A DNA stretch of 64,000 nt. Source: Balneolales bacterium ANBcel1 (GTDB lineage Bacteria > Bacteroidota > Rhodothermia > Balneolales > Natronogracilivirgulaceae). Below, piece by piece: positions 14,924 to 24,071 of the stretch. Every line of letters starts with the position of its first letter. The stretch's first letter is position 1. The stretch is taken from assembly GCA_029688905.1 (NCBI GenBank), contig JARULB010000003.1:393621-457620 (forward strand), written 5' to 3'. Below the pieces are notes generated by a model. That model was not told where the DNA came from. It was given only the letters and a program-made list of their open reading frames with translations, and did no database searches. A program made the position numbers and the translations under genes.

Positions 14924-16696
14924 ATGCGCTCAGCCCCACTCCTTGTATCCTTTGCTCTGTCGGCGACACTTTTTATGATGCTCCCCCCGGAACCGGTAAA
15001 AGGGTATGAAGCTGCCGCCATACCTGCCTCGGAACGAACGTTTGACACCAAGGGAAAGGAATCGGATCGGCCGGCTCATGCGGCACAAAAAGGACCGGGC
15101 CATGATGATCCTGTCAAATGTTTCACACCACATGTGATTCGGCACCAGGCGGATCCTGCGTCAACAGACCCTGAAGTACTTGCCAAAATGCAGGAGGTCC
15201 AAAATCTGCTAATTCCCGGAGAGCAGGAGTTTTTGTCGGAGTCCGGCCGCTTCCGGCTCTTGTATGTTACCGAAGGAACTCATGCTGTTCCGACAGAAGG
15301 CAGCAACGGGTCCGGTGTCCCGGATTACGTGGAGTGGGCCGCCGAATATGCCGATTACGCGTTTCGTAAACAGGTGGAAGAGTTGGGTTTTGTGGACCCC
15401 TCGGTGCATCAGGGCGTTGAGTGCGGTAGCAGGATTGGCGAGTGGCAGGATACCACCCTCTCCATCCGGTTTCGCTCTTTCGGGTTCTATGGACTCTTTT
15501 TCCCCAGTAGTCCGTTTGAAATTCAGGTTCACAATAACTTCAGGGGGTTTCCTCCCAATACCGATCCGGACGGACATGTTCACGGAGCGCTGAGAGCTAC
15601 CATCGCGCATGAACTGAAGCACGTGATCCAGTATGCAACCAACTGCTTCCAGGGGGATGCGGGCAATCAGTCGTGGCTCGAAATGGACGCCACCATGATG
15701 GAGAATATCGTTTTTCCCCAGGTTAACGACTATTATAACTACATCACTTCCAACAGTTCGGTATTTCGCGCTCCGCACCACGGAATTCCTTCCGAGAGTG
15801 TAGCAGATTCTTACGGGCATGTGACCTGGTCGCTGTTTTATGCCGAATACCTGACAATGGATTACTGGGCCGGCACCTGGGATGCCATCGCCGATGACCA
15901 TTTTATACCCATGGCCGATGCGATGAAAAAAACGCTGCGGAAACCATCCGATGCCGCCAGTGACCGGGCATTTTCCTCAAAACTGGCAAGAAACCATCTA
16001 TGGCATGCTACTGCGGGATCGCGACAGATTCCGGGATATGGATTCAGCGAAGCGGATGCATACCCCGATGCTTATATGGCGGAACAGGTTTATCCGATAC
16101 CGGAACGATATAATGACTGGCTCGAGCTCCCTCCCCTTTCGGGTACGTACCGCATGCTTCGGCCCGGCCCGGGTCAAATCGGAGAAATCGACCTTCACTT
16201 TACCCATAACCACCATCAGGCAGCGGTCGGTATTGTGGGCTATCAAAGGGATGGCGGCGCCATGGAATGGATCGTGCCGGCTGCGGAAGGAAACGAAACA
16301 CAGAGCGTGTCCCCTTTCACAACAGCCGATCTGGACTCTTTCATCGTTGTAATTGTCAACGCGGATCGCTCTGAGCCGCTGGATTATTCCATTGAGCTGA
16401 GTGTTCGCAGTGTTCCGGAAATTGCCACACTGGAACACAATTACCCCAATCCTTTTAGTACCTCACGGGGCGCTCCGCACACGCGGATTGTTTTCAGTGT
16501 GCCTGAGGATTCCAGGGTATCCATAACCATGTATGATGTGCTTGGAAGGAGAGTCAGGGTTATTCTGGATGAGGAAATGAAGGCGGGACGTCATGAGGTA
16601 CCGGTGGATGCCGGCGGACTCCCATCCGGAGTCTATCTCTATCGTTTTCGCACAGAAGATGTACAACAAACAGGTAAAATGACGTTGATACGGTAA
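14924..16696 (+). CDS. Secreted MXAN_6640-like metalloprotease with T9SS sorting domain
   Basis: Predicted exported zinc peptidase, 590 aa. It has an N-terminal signal peptide (LLVSFALSATLF), then a catalytic domain with HELKH at about 229-233 and a downstream Glu in SWLEMDATMMEN (E253), the gluzincin arrangement seen in the MXAN_6640-type putative metalloproteases. The C-terminal ~85 residues (NYPNPFSTS.., MYDVLGRRV, LPSGVYLYRF, GKMTLIR) form a type A T9SS sorting domain, implying export across the outer membrane and surface attachment or release. The ATG at 14900 is possible but would leave no leader after the candidate promoter. Its paralogue lies 127 bases downstream. Confidence 0.85.
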   Translation: MRSAPLLVSFALSATLFMMLPPEPVKGYEAAAIPASERTFDTKGKESDRPAHAAQKGPGHDDPVKCFTPHVIRHQADPASTDPEVLAKMQEVQNLLIPGEQEFLSESGRFRLLYVTEGTHAVPTEGSNGSGVPDYVEWAAEYADYAFRKQVEELGFVDPSVHQGVECGSRIGEWQDTTLSIRFRSFGFYGLFFPSSPFEIQVHNNFRGFPPNTDPDGHVHGALRATIAHELKHVIQYATNCFQGDAGNQSWLEMDATMMENIVFPQVNDYYNYITSNSSVFRAPHHGIPSESVADSYGHVTWSLFYAEYLTMDYWAGTWDAIADDHFIPMADAMKKTLRKPSDAASDRAFSSKLARNHLWHATAGSRQIPGYGFSEADAYPDAYMAEQVYPIPERYNDWLELPPLSGTYRMLRPGPGQIGEIDLHFTHNHHQAAVGIVGYQRDGGAMEWIVPAAEGNETQSVSPFTTADLDSFIVVIVNADRSEPLDYSIELSVRSVPEIATLEHNYPNPFSTSRGAPHTRIVFSVPEDSRVSITMYDVLGRRVRVILDEEMKAGRHEVPVDAGGLPSGVYLYRFRTEDVQQTGKMTLIR

Positions 16697-16823
16697 TGGG
16701 GAGTTTCGTTTGCACATTGATGGCGGCGGCCCCAACGACCTCAAACAGGGTGGTTTGCGGAGGAAGCAAAATCAGCAACCCCGAATACACCATTGTTACG
16801 ATTCTTGCTGCTGAGATTGCACT

Positions 16824-19322
16824 ATGAGGAAAATAGGCGTTTTGCTTCTGGTGATGTTCGCATTGATGCGACCGGGCCTGCCCTCCGGTGAGGTTTACGG
16901 GCAGCACACCATCCGCTGTATGCTCCCCTATGAGGATATATCCGGAGCGTCGCGCGATCAACTTCCACCGCATACAAAAGCGTTACTGGCCGCATCTAAA
17001 ACCAGCACAGACACGACAGGGCTCAAAAGCTATATTTCCGATTCGGGAATATTCCGGATTCTGTACACTACCGAAGGGCGCGATTCCGTGCCGGCGGTGT
17101 ACACCCTGAACCCCGATGTGCCCGACCATGTGATACAGACCGCGCATTATGCCGATTCATCGTATCGCTATCAGGTGGAGACACTGGGCTTTACCGACCC
17201 GACGGTGCGCCGGGTCAATGACTGCAGGGAATGGGGAGACGGAAGCCATCAGGATACCATGATCACCATCCGTTACAGTGACTTCGGATTTTACGGGACC
17301 TTCAGCCGTGAAAGGCCCTTCGAAATTGTCGTTCACAGCAATTTCGACGGTTTTCCACCCAACGACTATCAGGACCACCGGCTCGGGGCGCTGAAGGCGA
17401 CCATAGCCCATGAGTTCAAGCACGCCATTCAATACGCCACCAACTGTTTTCGCGGTGACGCGGGCAACACCTCCTGGCTGGAGATGGATGCCACCATGAT
17501 GGAGAATATCGTCCACCCCGATGTAAATGATTACTATAACTACATTGATGAACCCTGGTCGCTGTTCCGGTCACCCGAGAGCACCGTGCCATCCTCGAGT
17601 GTCAGTCGCTCCTACAGCCATGTGACCTGGTCGCTGTTTTATGCCGAACACTATGGCATCTCATACTGGGTGGATGTGTGGGATCGCATCCGCGATAATC
17701 ATTACCTCCCGTTTATCGAGGCGATGAGTGCCGAACTGGTGAATCGCGGTGATAATTTTGAATCGGCTCTGATTCGCAACCATCTCTGGCACATGGCCCC
17801 CGCAGATTACACATCGGCCGCCGACATGCCGGGAGAACCAGATCCCGTTGTGTATTACGGCTTCTCCGAACAGGGGCGCTATCCGGCAGCCGGCATGTAT
17901 GCGCAATACACCAATCTGCCCGGTTTTCCGGATGATCCTGTGGAGATTCCCCCGAGAGCGGCCAGATACTTTGAGTTTCAGGCGGATGAAATCGGCGAAA
18001 AGGGTCAGGCTGCCCTGGCATTGTTTGAAGACCGCCCCGGAATCGGAATCGGCCTGCTGGCAAAAACCCTGAGCGGTGACCTCATCGAGCTGATAATTCC
18101 TTCCTCAACGAATAATCCCCCAAAACACCGCTTGCCGCTTCAATGGGAGGAGCTGAGGTGGCTGGGCATGGTCGCCGTCAACAGCAATCATCAGCTTCCG
18201 GTGAATAACCAGATTTTTGCCGGATCCGGGGATGCGATAGACGGCATTTGGGCCTACGGGGATCTTCTTCGAAACGGTTTGCCGACACATGATGACGCAC
18301 AAAATATTCTGTCATACCCCGTCAACAACGCTTCACCATCGGCATTTCAGCGTTACATCGGCGATGTGAGCGGCAACGGGACGCTCACCCCCTACGACGC
18401 ATCGCTGCTGTTCCGCCATCTGGACGGCGACCTCCCGTCATTTCCGGCAGACAGCCGTGGCACGGGCAAGGCTCCATCATGGGAAGCGTTCGGTAGTATC
18501 GATGCCAGCGGGAGTACCGTTTTTCCGGCTGCCAAACTGGATCCGGATTCGGGGCCGCGGGATACGGTTATCGTAGAATTGCGAACCAGGAGCAGTGTGG
18601 TGTTTGCCGATCATGATATGTCGCTCGTATTGTCGGTGTCGGGAGCATCCGATTCGTTGTGGTATTCCCTGTATCTGGAGCTGGATATTGATTATCCTGT
18701 CGGGTACGATGGCAGCAAGCCGGAAAACCTCGGGCTGCGGTTTCTGGATGATTTGGAAACAGCCAATGAGCCCGGACAGTCGGAAGGCTGGGAGTATTAT
18801 TTTGATCAGAATACGCTCCGGCTGGCGTATGCCTCTTCGGTTCCGATGGGCTCCGGACCGGACTGGATTCTGGAAAACACGCCGGATGACCTGCTTGTGC
18901 TGAACTGGAGGCCAAGCAATAGCGGGGACGTACATTTTTCCGTAGCCGACTTCCGACTGGATGAGCATGAGTATGTGGTGCACCACCCCGCTATGGATAC
19001 CATCGTTGTTAGCGCACCGGTTGACGCCGGGCCGCCATCACACACCCCTGCAGCTTTTGAACTGAGCCAGAATTACCCCAATCCGTTTAATCCTGAAACA
19101 AGGATCTCATTTACACTGCCGGAGCAGGTGCCGGTCAGGCTCGAAGTGTTTGACATTACCGGCCGGCTGGTAACCACCCTGCTGGATGAAGTAAGAGGCG
19201 AAGGGTACCATTCCGTTCGCTTTGATGCCGGAAATTATCACGCCCTAAGCAGCGGGGTCTATTTGTACCGAATTCAGGCCGGGGCATACCGTGAAACCAG
19301 GAAAATGACGCTTGTCAAATAG
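16824..19322 (+). CDS. Secreted MXAN_6640-like metalloprotease with dockerin-like and T9SS domains
   Basis: Tandem paralogue of the preceding protein, longer at 832 aa. It has a signal peptide (GVLLLVMFALMRPGLPSG) and a catalytic domain with HEFKH (196-200) and WLEMDATMMEN (E220) nearly identical to its neighbour. An added central region starts near residue 511 with a dockerin-like calcium loop (GDVSGNGTLTPYDASLLFRHL). A beta-rich cohesin-like segment follows (about 579-722: VVFADHDMSLVLSVSGASD..). The C-terminal ~90 residues (NYPNPFNPETRISFTLP..SSGVYLYRIQ..RKMTLVK) are a type A T9SS sorting domain. The pair probably arose by duplication; the substrate is unknown. Confidence 0.85.
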   Translation: MRKIGVLLLVMFALMRPGLPSGEVYGQHTIRCMLPYEDISGASRDQLPPHTKALLAASKTSTDTTGLKSYISDSGIFRILYTTEGRDSVPAVYTLNPDVPDHVIQTAHYADSSYRYQVETLGFTDPTVRRVNDCREWGDGSHQDTMITIRYSDFGFYGTFSRERPFEIVVHSNFDGFPPNDYQDHRLGALKATIAHEFKHAIQYATNCFRGDAGNTSWLEMDATMMENIVHPDVNDYYNYIDEPWSLFRSPESTVPSSSVSRSYSHVTWSLFYAEHYGISYWVDVWDRIRDNHYLPFIEAMSAELVNRGDNFESALIRNHLWHMAPADYTSAADMPGEPDPVVYYGFSEQGRYPAAGMYAQYTNLPGFPDDPVEIPPRAARYFEFQADEIGEKGQAALALFEDRPGIGIGLLAKTLSGDLIELIIPSSTNNPPKHRLPLQWEELRWLGMVAVNSNHQLPVNNQIFAGSGDAIDGIWAYGDLLRNGLPTHDDAQNILSYPVNNASPSAFQRYIGDVSGNGTLTPYDASLLFRHLDGDLPSFPADSRGTGKAPSWEAFGSIDASGSTVFPAAKLDPDSGPRDTVIVELRTRSSVVFADHDMSLVLSVSGASDSLWYSLYLELDIDYPVGYDGSKPENLGLRFLDDLETANEPGQSEGWEYYFDQNTLRLAYASSVPMGSGPDWILENTPDDLLVLNWRPSNSGDVHFSVADFRLDEHEYVVHHPAMDTIVVSAPVDAGPPSHTPAAFELSQNYPNPFNPETRISFTLPEQVPVRLEVFDITGRLVTTLLDEVRGEGYHSVRFDAGNYHALSSGVYLYRIQAGAYRETRKMTLVK

Positions 19323-19425
19323 TGCCAGATGGCTACAAAGGGGGCCTATCGTGGGCATGTGACCCAAACAAGGAATTATGAGACAAGGATCCACACGGTT
19401 TTAAGGACAACCGCTTGCTCTTCGT

Positions 19426-20733
19426 TTATCGCACCTGCAGTACCTTGACGGTAATGTAATCCGCCAGCATTGTACCGTTTTCTGTCAGGCGCAGGGGGTT
19501 TCCGGGGGCTATCAGCCCCTCATTTCGAAATTGCTTGATGATCTCCAGCTGGTTATCGGTGAGCTCATACCCGTAATTGCTTTTCAGCACATCAACCGAA
19601 ATCCCTTCCGCCATCCTGAGGCCCATCATAACTCGCTCCTCAGCAAGGGTTTCAGGAGAAAGATTTTCAACAGTGGAGTCGGGTTTTCGACCGGTTGGAT
19701 CCCTGTCCGCTGGCTGGCCGCCTGGTTGGGCCGGCGGGATATTCGTTTGATTGGAATCGGGGGAATGCCGTTCCGGTTCATGCCAGGTATTTGATTCCCC
19801 GGATGCCGGTGATTGGGCGGCGGCGGATTGGGAGCGGGCCCATTTTTGGGAATAGGCGTGCAAATCCGGTGGATTATGGCGGCGTGTAGCTGTTTTGCCA
19901 TCCGGGTCCCGGAAAAATGAGTGGGCGGCCGGCCCCAGTCCGAGATAATCGACATGCCGCCAATATGCGGTATTGTGCACCGCTTCGTGACCAGGCACCG
20001 CATAATTGCTGACTTCATAGGGCTCAATTCCGCGAGACCGGAGTGTACGACGTATCAGCCGAGCCTGAATAGCGACATCATCATCATCGGCGGGGATCAG
20101 TCGCCCCAGCTCCAGTTGTTTGCCAAGACGGGTTTTTGGTTCCAGGGTCAGCGAGTATGCCGAGATGTGAGGTGGTTTGTAGCCGAGGAGAACATCCAGG
20201 TCCTCTTCGAGCTGATGCACACTTTGTCCGGGACTGCCGTAAATCAGGTCCACGCTGAAGGTCTCGAAGCCGGCAGCCGCAACCAGTTCCAGAGCACGAT
20301 GCGCCTGTGGGGCATTGTGCGCCCGGTGCATGAAGTGCAGTAGCTCCGGCTGAAAAGATTGGACCCCCATGCTCAGACGGGTCACCCCCAGCATTTTCAG
20401 ATGCGACAGCCACCCGGCGTTGACATCCTCCGGGTTGACTTCCACGGTGAATTCCCGGAGTTGTGAAAGGTCGAACCGATGATGCAATGTTTCCACAATG
20501 CGGTCGAACTGCGATGCATCAAGCCGGGAGGGGGTTCCGCCTCCGAAGTAGAGGGTCTGCAGTGGTTTGCCGAGGATAGATTCCGGGATATCCGGATTCC
20601 GGCCGACACTGGAAATCTCGAATACAAGAGCATCAACAAAAGCAGGGATAAGCTGCTCGCGTGTGACAAAATAGAAGTCGCAGTACGAGCATGCCTGTCT
20701 GCAGAAGGGAATGTGAATATAGATACCGCTCAT
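19426..20733 (-). CDS. hemW: Radical SAM heme chaperone HemW
   Basis: Predicted HemW, a radical-SAM protein of the coproporphyrinogen III oxidase family thought to insert heme into respiratory proteins. The start GIYIHIPFCRQACSYCDFYF carries CxxxCxxC (C11, C15, C18). YFGGGTPSRLD, FTVEVNPEDV, LSMGVQSF and DLIYGSPGQS follow in family order. The frame opens at 20889, but the ATG at 20733 places the radical-SAM motif at the usual position. A polar, low-complexity insert of about 57 residues (301-357) splits the C-terminal domain. It follows the flippase-like gene by 28 bases on the same strand. Confidence 0.92.
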   Translation of the reverse strand: MSGIYIHIPFCRQACSYCDFYFVTREQLIPAFVDALVFEISSVGRNPDIPESILGKPLQTLYFGGGTPSRLDASQFDRIVETLHHRFDLSQLREFTVEVNPEDVNAGWLSHLKMLGVTRLSMGVQSFQPELLHFMHRAHNAPQAHRALELVAAAGFETFSVDLIYGSPGQSVHQLEEDLDVLLGYKPPHISAYSLTLEPKTRLGKQLELGRLIPADDDDVAIQARLIRRTLRSRGIEPYEVSNYAVPGHEAVHNTAYWRHVDYLGLGPAAHSFFRDPDGKTATRRHNPPDLHAYSQKWARSQSAAAQSPASGESNTWHEPERHSPDSNQTNIPPAQPGGQPADRDPTGRKPDSTVENLSPETLAEERVMMGLRMAEGISVDVLKSNYGYELTDNQLEIIKQFRNEGLIAPGNPLRLTENGTMLADYITVKVLQVR

Positions 20734-20761
20734 TTGATGCGTGATGAAGGGTGATGAGCCG

Positions 20762-21679
20762 CTAATCGGCAATAGGCCGCCAGTAGGAACGAGCGACATG
20801 GGCGGCATTGCCCACCACAAACAGGAAAGCCTCCCCAAACAGGAACCAGAGTCGCGATGCCAGTGCAATGGTGGTGCCTTCGCCGACACTGAGTCCGAGC
20901 TGATTGAGGTAGATTACGATCATGGTTTCCCGGACACCAATGCCGCCGGGAGCAAAAAAGGCGATGACTCCAATGTTGGCGGCCAGAGGAAAACAGAGTC
21001 CGGTGAGCAGGGGTACATCATGAGGCACCAGCGCCTGGACCAGCAAATAGAAGCCGGCACCCCAAATGGCCCAGTTCAGCAAACTGTAGGGCACCACCCG
21101 CCGAATCATGTGCCAGTCCAGGGGAGTGATGTTTACCTCCCGTTTCATGACGCGCATCATCACCTTGTTCACAATATTGGGCAACATCGAACTGAATATG
21201 AACGGGGTGATACCAAGCCAGATAAGGGCGCCGGTAATGCCGCCGACAGAAAAGTTGCCGGCCAGATTGTAGCCGATCAGGCCCAGGAAAAACCCCACCC
21301 AGATGCTGATGATCTGTTCCTTGAAGGAGAGCAGGGAAAGCGGCCCCAGACTGTGGTCGCTGTGCTTTTCCACATAGGCGGAGCGTCCAAGCAAAACCCA
21401 CAGGCGTCCCGGAATGTATTTTCCGAAAATGGAGAGACCGGCGCTGGCCATGATGGTCCGGTTTCGGATGTCACGGTACTCCGAGCCCAGAACTTTTCCC
21501 CAACAGACACTGTAAAGCAGAAATCCTGCCCACAGGAAGAGTACGGAATAGAGCAGATAGGCATGCGAATAGATCTTGGGCCTGACCAGATAGTCGGCAT
21601 AGTACAAGCCGGCAAGCAAAAAGATCAACGATGTGTATATGATGATCTTGCTCAGGTGTTTGGAGAGAAACGTAGGCAA
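20762..21679 (-). CDS. Flippase-like integral membrane protein (LPG synthase TM domain family)
   Basis: Predicted polytopic inner-membrane protein of 305 aa with about 7-8 hydrophobic segments. It resembles the UPF0104/YbhN group related to the membrane domain of lysylphosphatidylglycerol synthase. The diagnostic stretches are GKYIPGRLWVLLGR in the N-terminal half and FAPGGIGVRETMIVIYL near the C-terminus. Members are often near lipid, polysaccharide or glycosyltransferase genes and may move lipids, but the substrate is not known. There is no catalytic domain attached. HemW is directly downstream, probably only co-transcribed. Confidence 0.8.
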   Translation of the reverse strand: MPTFLSKHLSKIIIYTSLIFLLAGLYYADYLVRPKIYSHAYLLYSVLFLWAGFLLYSVCWGKVLGSEYRDIRNRTIMASAGLSIFGKYIPGRLWVLLGRSAYVEKHSDHSLGPLSLLSFKEQIISIWVGFFLGLIGYNLAGNFSVGGITGALIWLGITPFIFSSMLPNIVNKVMMRVMKREVNITPLDWHMIRRVVPYSLLNWAIWGAGFYLLVQALVPHDVPLLTGLCFPLAANIGVIAFFAPGGIGVRETMIVIYLNQLGLSVGEGTTIALASRLWFLFGEAFLFVVGNAAHVARSYWRPIAD

Positions 21680-21856
21680 AGCGGGATGGTTGAGTCGGAC
21701 AGGTTCGCGGGTCGTTTGACAGAGAGTCCCTTCATGTGTGTAAGATGCGGATAATCCTGAATATTATAAACAGCAGGTTGGCCTGTGCCCGGGCAGTGTC
21801 GCCAACTCTTGCCGTCGGTTCATACCGCTTGGCGGAACGCCTCTTAACCGACACAA

Positions 21857-22399
21857 TCAGCGATCATAAAATGGATTTTTTTCATACGTATCCTTTTGCT
21901 GATAGGCGCGCATGTAGGTGACATAGTGGTCGGAATAGGTAACCAGGGAGGAGCGTTCTTCGTCGGTAAGCCTGCGGACCGGCCTGGCCGGCGATCCCAT
22001 GCACAAATATCCGGAGGGCATGATTTTACCCGGCGGCACCAGGCTGCCGGCAGCAAGCATGCAGTCGGGCTCAATCACGGCATGGTCCAGTACAACGGAT
22101 TGAATGCCGACAAGAACACGGTCGCCGATCGTGCAACCGTGGATGACCGCACTGTGTCCGACAGTCACCTGATCCCCGATTCGCGTTGGTGCAGTGCGGT
22201 TGGTGACATGAATACAGGCGTTATCCTGGATATTGGTCCGTTGACCAATTTCTATATAATTCACATCGCCGCGAAGGGTCGCGTTAAACCAGACACTTGA
22301 TTCGCTGCCAAGTGTCACATCCCCGATTATATCGGCACTTGGGGCAATAAAGCAGGATTCGTCGAAGTGCGGGCGGGCATTCAGGAATTCGTAAATCAT
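21857..22399 (-). CDS. Gamma carbonic anhydrase family protein
   Basis: Predicted left-handed beta-helix protein built of hexapeptide repeats, 180 aa, trimeric in this family. The metal-site histidines are in NACIHVTNR and TVGHSAVIHGCTIGD, matching YrdA/PaaY-like gamma carbonic anhydrases. True activity varies across the family, so CO2 hydration is likely but not certain. It is divergent from the M14 peptidase gene. Confidence 0.88.
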   Translation of the reverse strand: MIYEFLNARPHFDESCFIAPSADIIGDVTLGSESSVWFNATLRGDVNYIEIGQRTNIQDNACIHVTNRTAPTRIGDQVTVGHSAVIHGCTIGDRVLVGIQSVVLDHAVIEPDCMLAAGSLVPPGKIMPSGYLCMGSPARPVRRLTDEERSSLVTYSDHYVTYMRAYQQKDTYEKNPFYDR

Positions 22400-22506
22400 G
22401 GTTCAATGGACTCCGGTTCGGTTTGTCGTTACTGGTAATGTCGTTATAATCATGGACAGTTCTCAATCTAACGGTGTCGGCAGAAATATTCAGAAGTTGT
22501 TCAATT

Positions 22507-23529
22507 ATGCAGATGGAACGAAAAAAAATGCTATCGTCAGTCGATCCTGCCTTAATGTGGGAATACACGCAGTTTTTATCGGTACTAAAGAAAGAGGCCG
22601 GAGCGCATGAAAGCGTTATCGGAGAAAGCGAGCAGGGTAGGCCGATATACGGGTTTGAGCTGGGCCACGGTCCGATAACAATTAGTTTGGTTGCCGGCGC
22701 TCATGCGGATGAACCTGTTGGCCCCAACACACTATACCGCCTGATATTGTCACTTTTGCAAAACCGGCAGGCGTTTGACGGATTGCTGTCCCGTTTCCGG
22801 TTTTTGGTGATTCCGCATGTGAATCCGGACGGAGATGCGGCAAACGCTTCCTGGATAAGGCACTGGCCGGACCCGGAACGGTTTTTTTCACTGGTTGAGC
22901 GGGAGCTTCCCGGCAGGGATATTGAGTTTGGTTACCCGGATATGCGGGTGGAAAACCGGGCGGCATCGGAGTTTTGGTGGAAAAGTGGTCCTGCGGATAT
23001 CCATGTAAGCCTCCACGGCATGGCCGTATCGGAAGGATTTCTGCTGCTGGTCAACGACGCGTGGGAATCGAAAACCCGCGATTGGCGCAACCGGTTTCGC
23101 TCGGAGATGGAGCAGCAGGGGCTGATGCCGCATGATCACGACCGCGCCGGCGATAAGGGCTTCAACTACATGGGGCCGGGCTTCTCTTCAACTCCAAAAG
23201 GATCTGCCATGAGGCAGTTCTTTTTGCAGAAAGAGGACACTGAAACAGCCGCCATGTTTCGTGACAGCTCCATGGAATTTCATCTCGGGCTCAACCCTTC
23301 CGTGTTTTGTCTGGTTACGGAGTTTCCCCTGTTTCTGCTGCCACACTCCGGCAATGACGGTATTCCAAAAAATTATCAGCTATTTCGGGAAGTCTGGAAA
23401 ACCGGGGGAAGCATTGCGGAGGGGCGGTTTGATGTCCGGCCGATGGCTCTTGAGAAGGCCATGGACCTTCAGCTGTACACGGTTTTATCAGCCGCAACAT
23501 TTGTAGAGGAATTTTTTGCAGATGCATAA
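22507..23529 (+). CDS. M14-family zinc carboxypeptidase-like protein
   Basis: Predicted metallocarboxypeptidase, about 340 aa, without a signal peptide. Zinc ligands are visible in AGAHADEPVG (His..Glu) and in HVSLHGMAVS (third His). NPDGDAANASW and the C-terminal Glu in CLVTEFPLFL complete the M14 pattern. The substrate is unknown; cytoplasmic M14 relatives often trim peptidoglycan peptides or acylated amino acids. The frame opens at 22474, but three ATG codons (22507, 22513, 22528) are better starts; none has a clear Shine-Dalgarno. It is followed by the longest non-coding gap of the window. Confidence 0.85.
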   Translation: MQMERKKMLSSVDPALMWEYTQFLSVLKKEAGAHESVIGESEQGRPIYGFELGHGPITISLVAGAHADEPVGPNTLYRLILSLLQNRQAFDGLLSRFRFLVIPHVNPDGDAANASWIRHWPDPERFFSLVERELPGRDIEFGYPDMRVENRAASEFWWKSGPADIHVSLHGMAVSEGFLLLVNDAWESKTRDWRNRFRSEMEQQGLMPHDHDRAGDKGFNYMGPGFSSTPKGSAMRQFFLQKEDTETAAMFRDSSMEFHLGLNPSVFCLVTEFPLFLLPHSGNDGIPKNYQLFREVWKTGGSIAEGRFDVRPMALEKAMDLQLYTVLSAATFVEEFFADA

Positions 23530-23563
23530 GGTGCCGTTTGAAGCCGAACCGAAGATATGTCCG

Positions 23564-23733
23564 GTGCCGGTACTAAAGCCGGCACGTTGAAAAGTCATGA
23601 GAGACTTTCTGAGATAAGGAACAGATCGCTCATGTGACCTGGAAGCTGCATGTAGCCCACATGGTTAGTCGCTCGATACAGCCCGATCCGCCACTCTGCA
23701 GAAACCGGGATATAAGCAAGTCATATCGAGCGA
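23564..23733. other. Array of four hairpins downstream of the M14 peptidase gene
   Basis: The perfect inverted repeats are GTGCCGG/CCGGCAC (23564-23570, 23579-23585), AAAGTC/GACTTT (23591-23596, 23603-23608), CATGTG/CACATG (23631-23636, 23658-23663, with a nested GCT/AGC stem) and TCGCTCGATA/TATCGAGCGA (23669-23678, 23724-23733, with a nested CCCG/CGGG). None is followed by a T-tract. It could be an RNA structure (3' UTR or small RNA) or decayed repeats. Confidence 0.45.
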
Positions 23734-23884
23734 TAGCGGAGCATCTGACCCCGGATTTCGGAATCTAATCCATCGATTATGCATTAAGAAGTGTTAATAC
23801 TTGCAGCGGATTGATTGACATTGTTACAGATTATTCGGTTCTTCCGTTTTCTTATGAAACTGAACATGACATACAATCTTTGCA

Positions 23885-23965
23885 ATGATAGCCGCCGTCG
23901 CCGTTTTCGCCGTCGCCTGGAAAGAGATCTGTGCAAAGATTGTGTCTGAGAAATTTGTGTATTAA
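23885..23965 (+). CDS. Possible 26-residue small ORF inside the candidate small RNA
   Basis: ATG at 23885 to TAA at 23963. The peptide begins with an Ala/Val-rich hydrophobic run (MIAAVAVFAVAW) and continues with a charged amphipathic tail (KEICAKIVSEKFVY). This layout resembles small membrane peptides such as type I toxins, but the hydrophobic run is short and no ribosome-binding site is present. The Ala/Val codons come from a GCCGTCGCC repeat, so it may be a by-product of RNA structure. Confidence 0.2.
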   Translation: MIAAVAVFAVAWKEICAKIVSEKFVY

Positions 23966-23974
23966 ATAATTGAA

Positions 23975-24008
23975 AGGCAGAATCTTCGCAGGTTCTGCCT
24001 TTTTTTTT
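23975..24008 (+). terminator. Strong intrinsic terminator
   Basis: AGGCAGAA (23975-23982), a 10-base loop, TTCTGCCT (23993-24000), then an uninterrupted T-tract to 24008. This is the clearest Rho-independent terminator in the window. It separates upstream transcription from the arginine cluster. Confidence 0.85.
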
Positions 24009-24071
24009 GCCTATTTTTTATGTCGTTACAAGAAATATCCATGGCGAAGCAGGAGCTTTAATTAACAGCTG

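Larger units (their letters stand above)
23873..24008 (+). ncRNA. Candidate small RNA: long stem-loop plus intrinsic terminator
   Basis: ACAATCTTTGCA (23873-23884) pairs perfectly with TGCAAAGATTGT (23932-23943), enclosing a GC-rich 47-base loop. About 30 bases later comes a strong terminator (23975-24008). Together they would give a compact, self-terminating RNA of roughly 135 bases ending before repeat copy B and argG. The left arm overlaps a weak promoter-like AATCTTTG, so the true 5' end could be further upstream or inside the stem. It does not match any RNA family I recognise. A 26-codon ORF lies inside it. Confidence 0.4.

Noticed and set aside
16697..16823. Separate promoter for the second metalloprotease
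   Set aside because: Only partial matches to TAnnTTTG; co-transcription with the first gene is equally possible.
20741..21754. 337-codon ORF on the plus strand
   Set aside because: Antisense to the flippase-like membrane protein; the product is polar and resembles no family.
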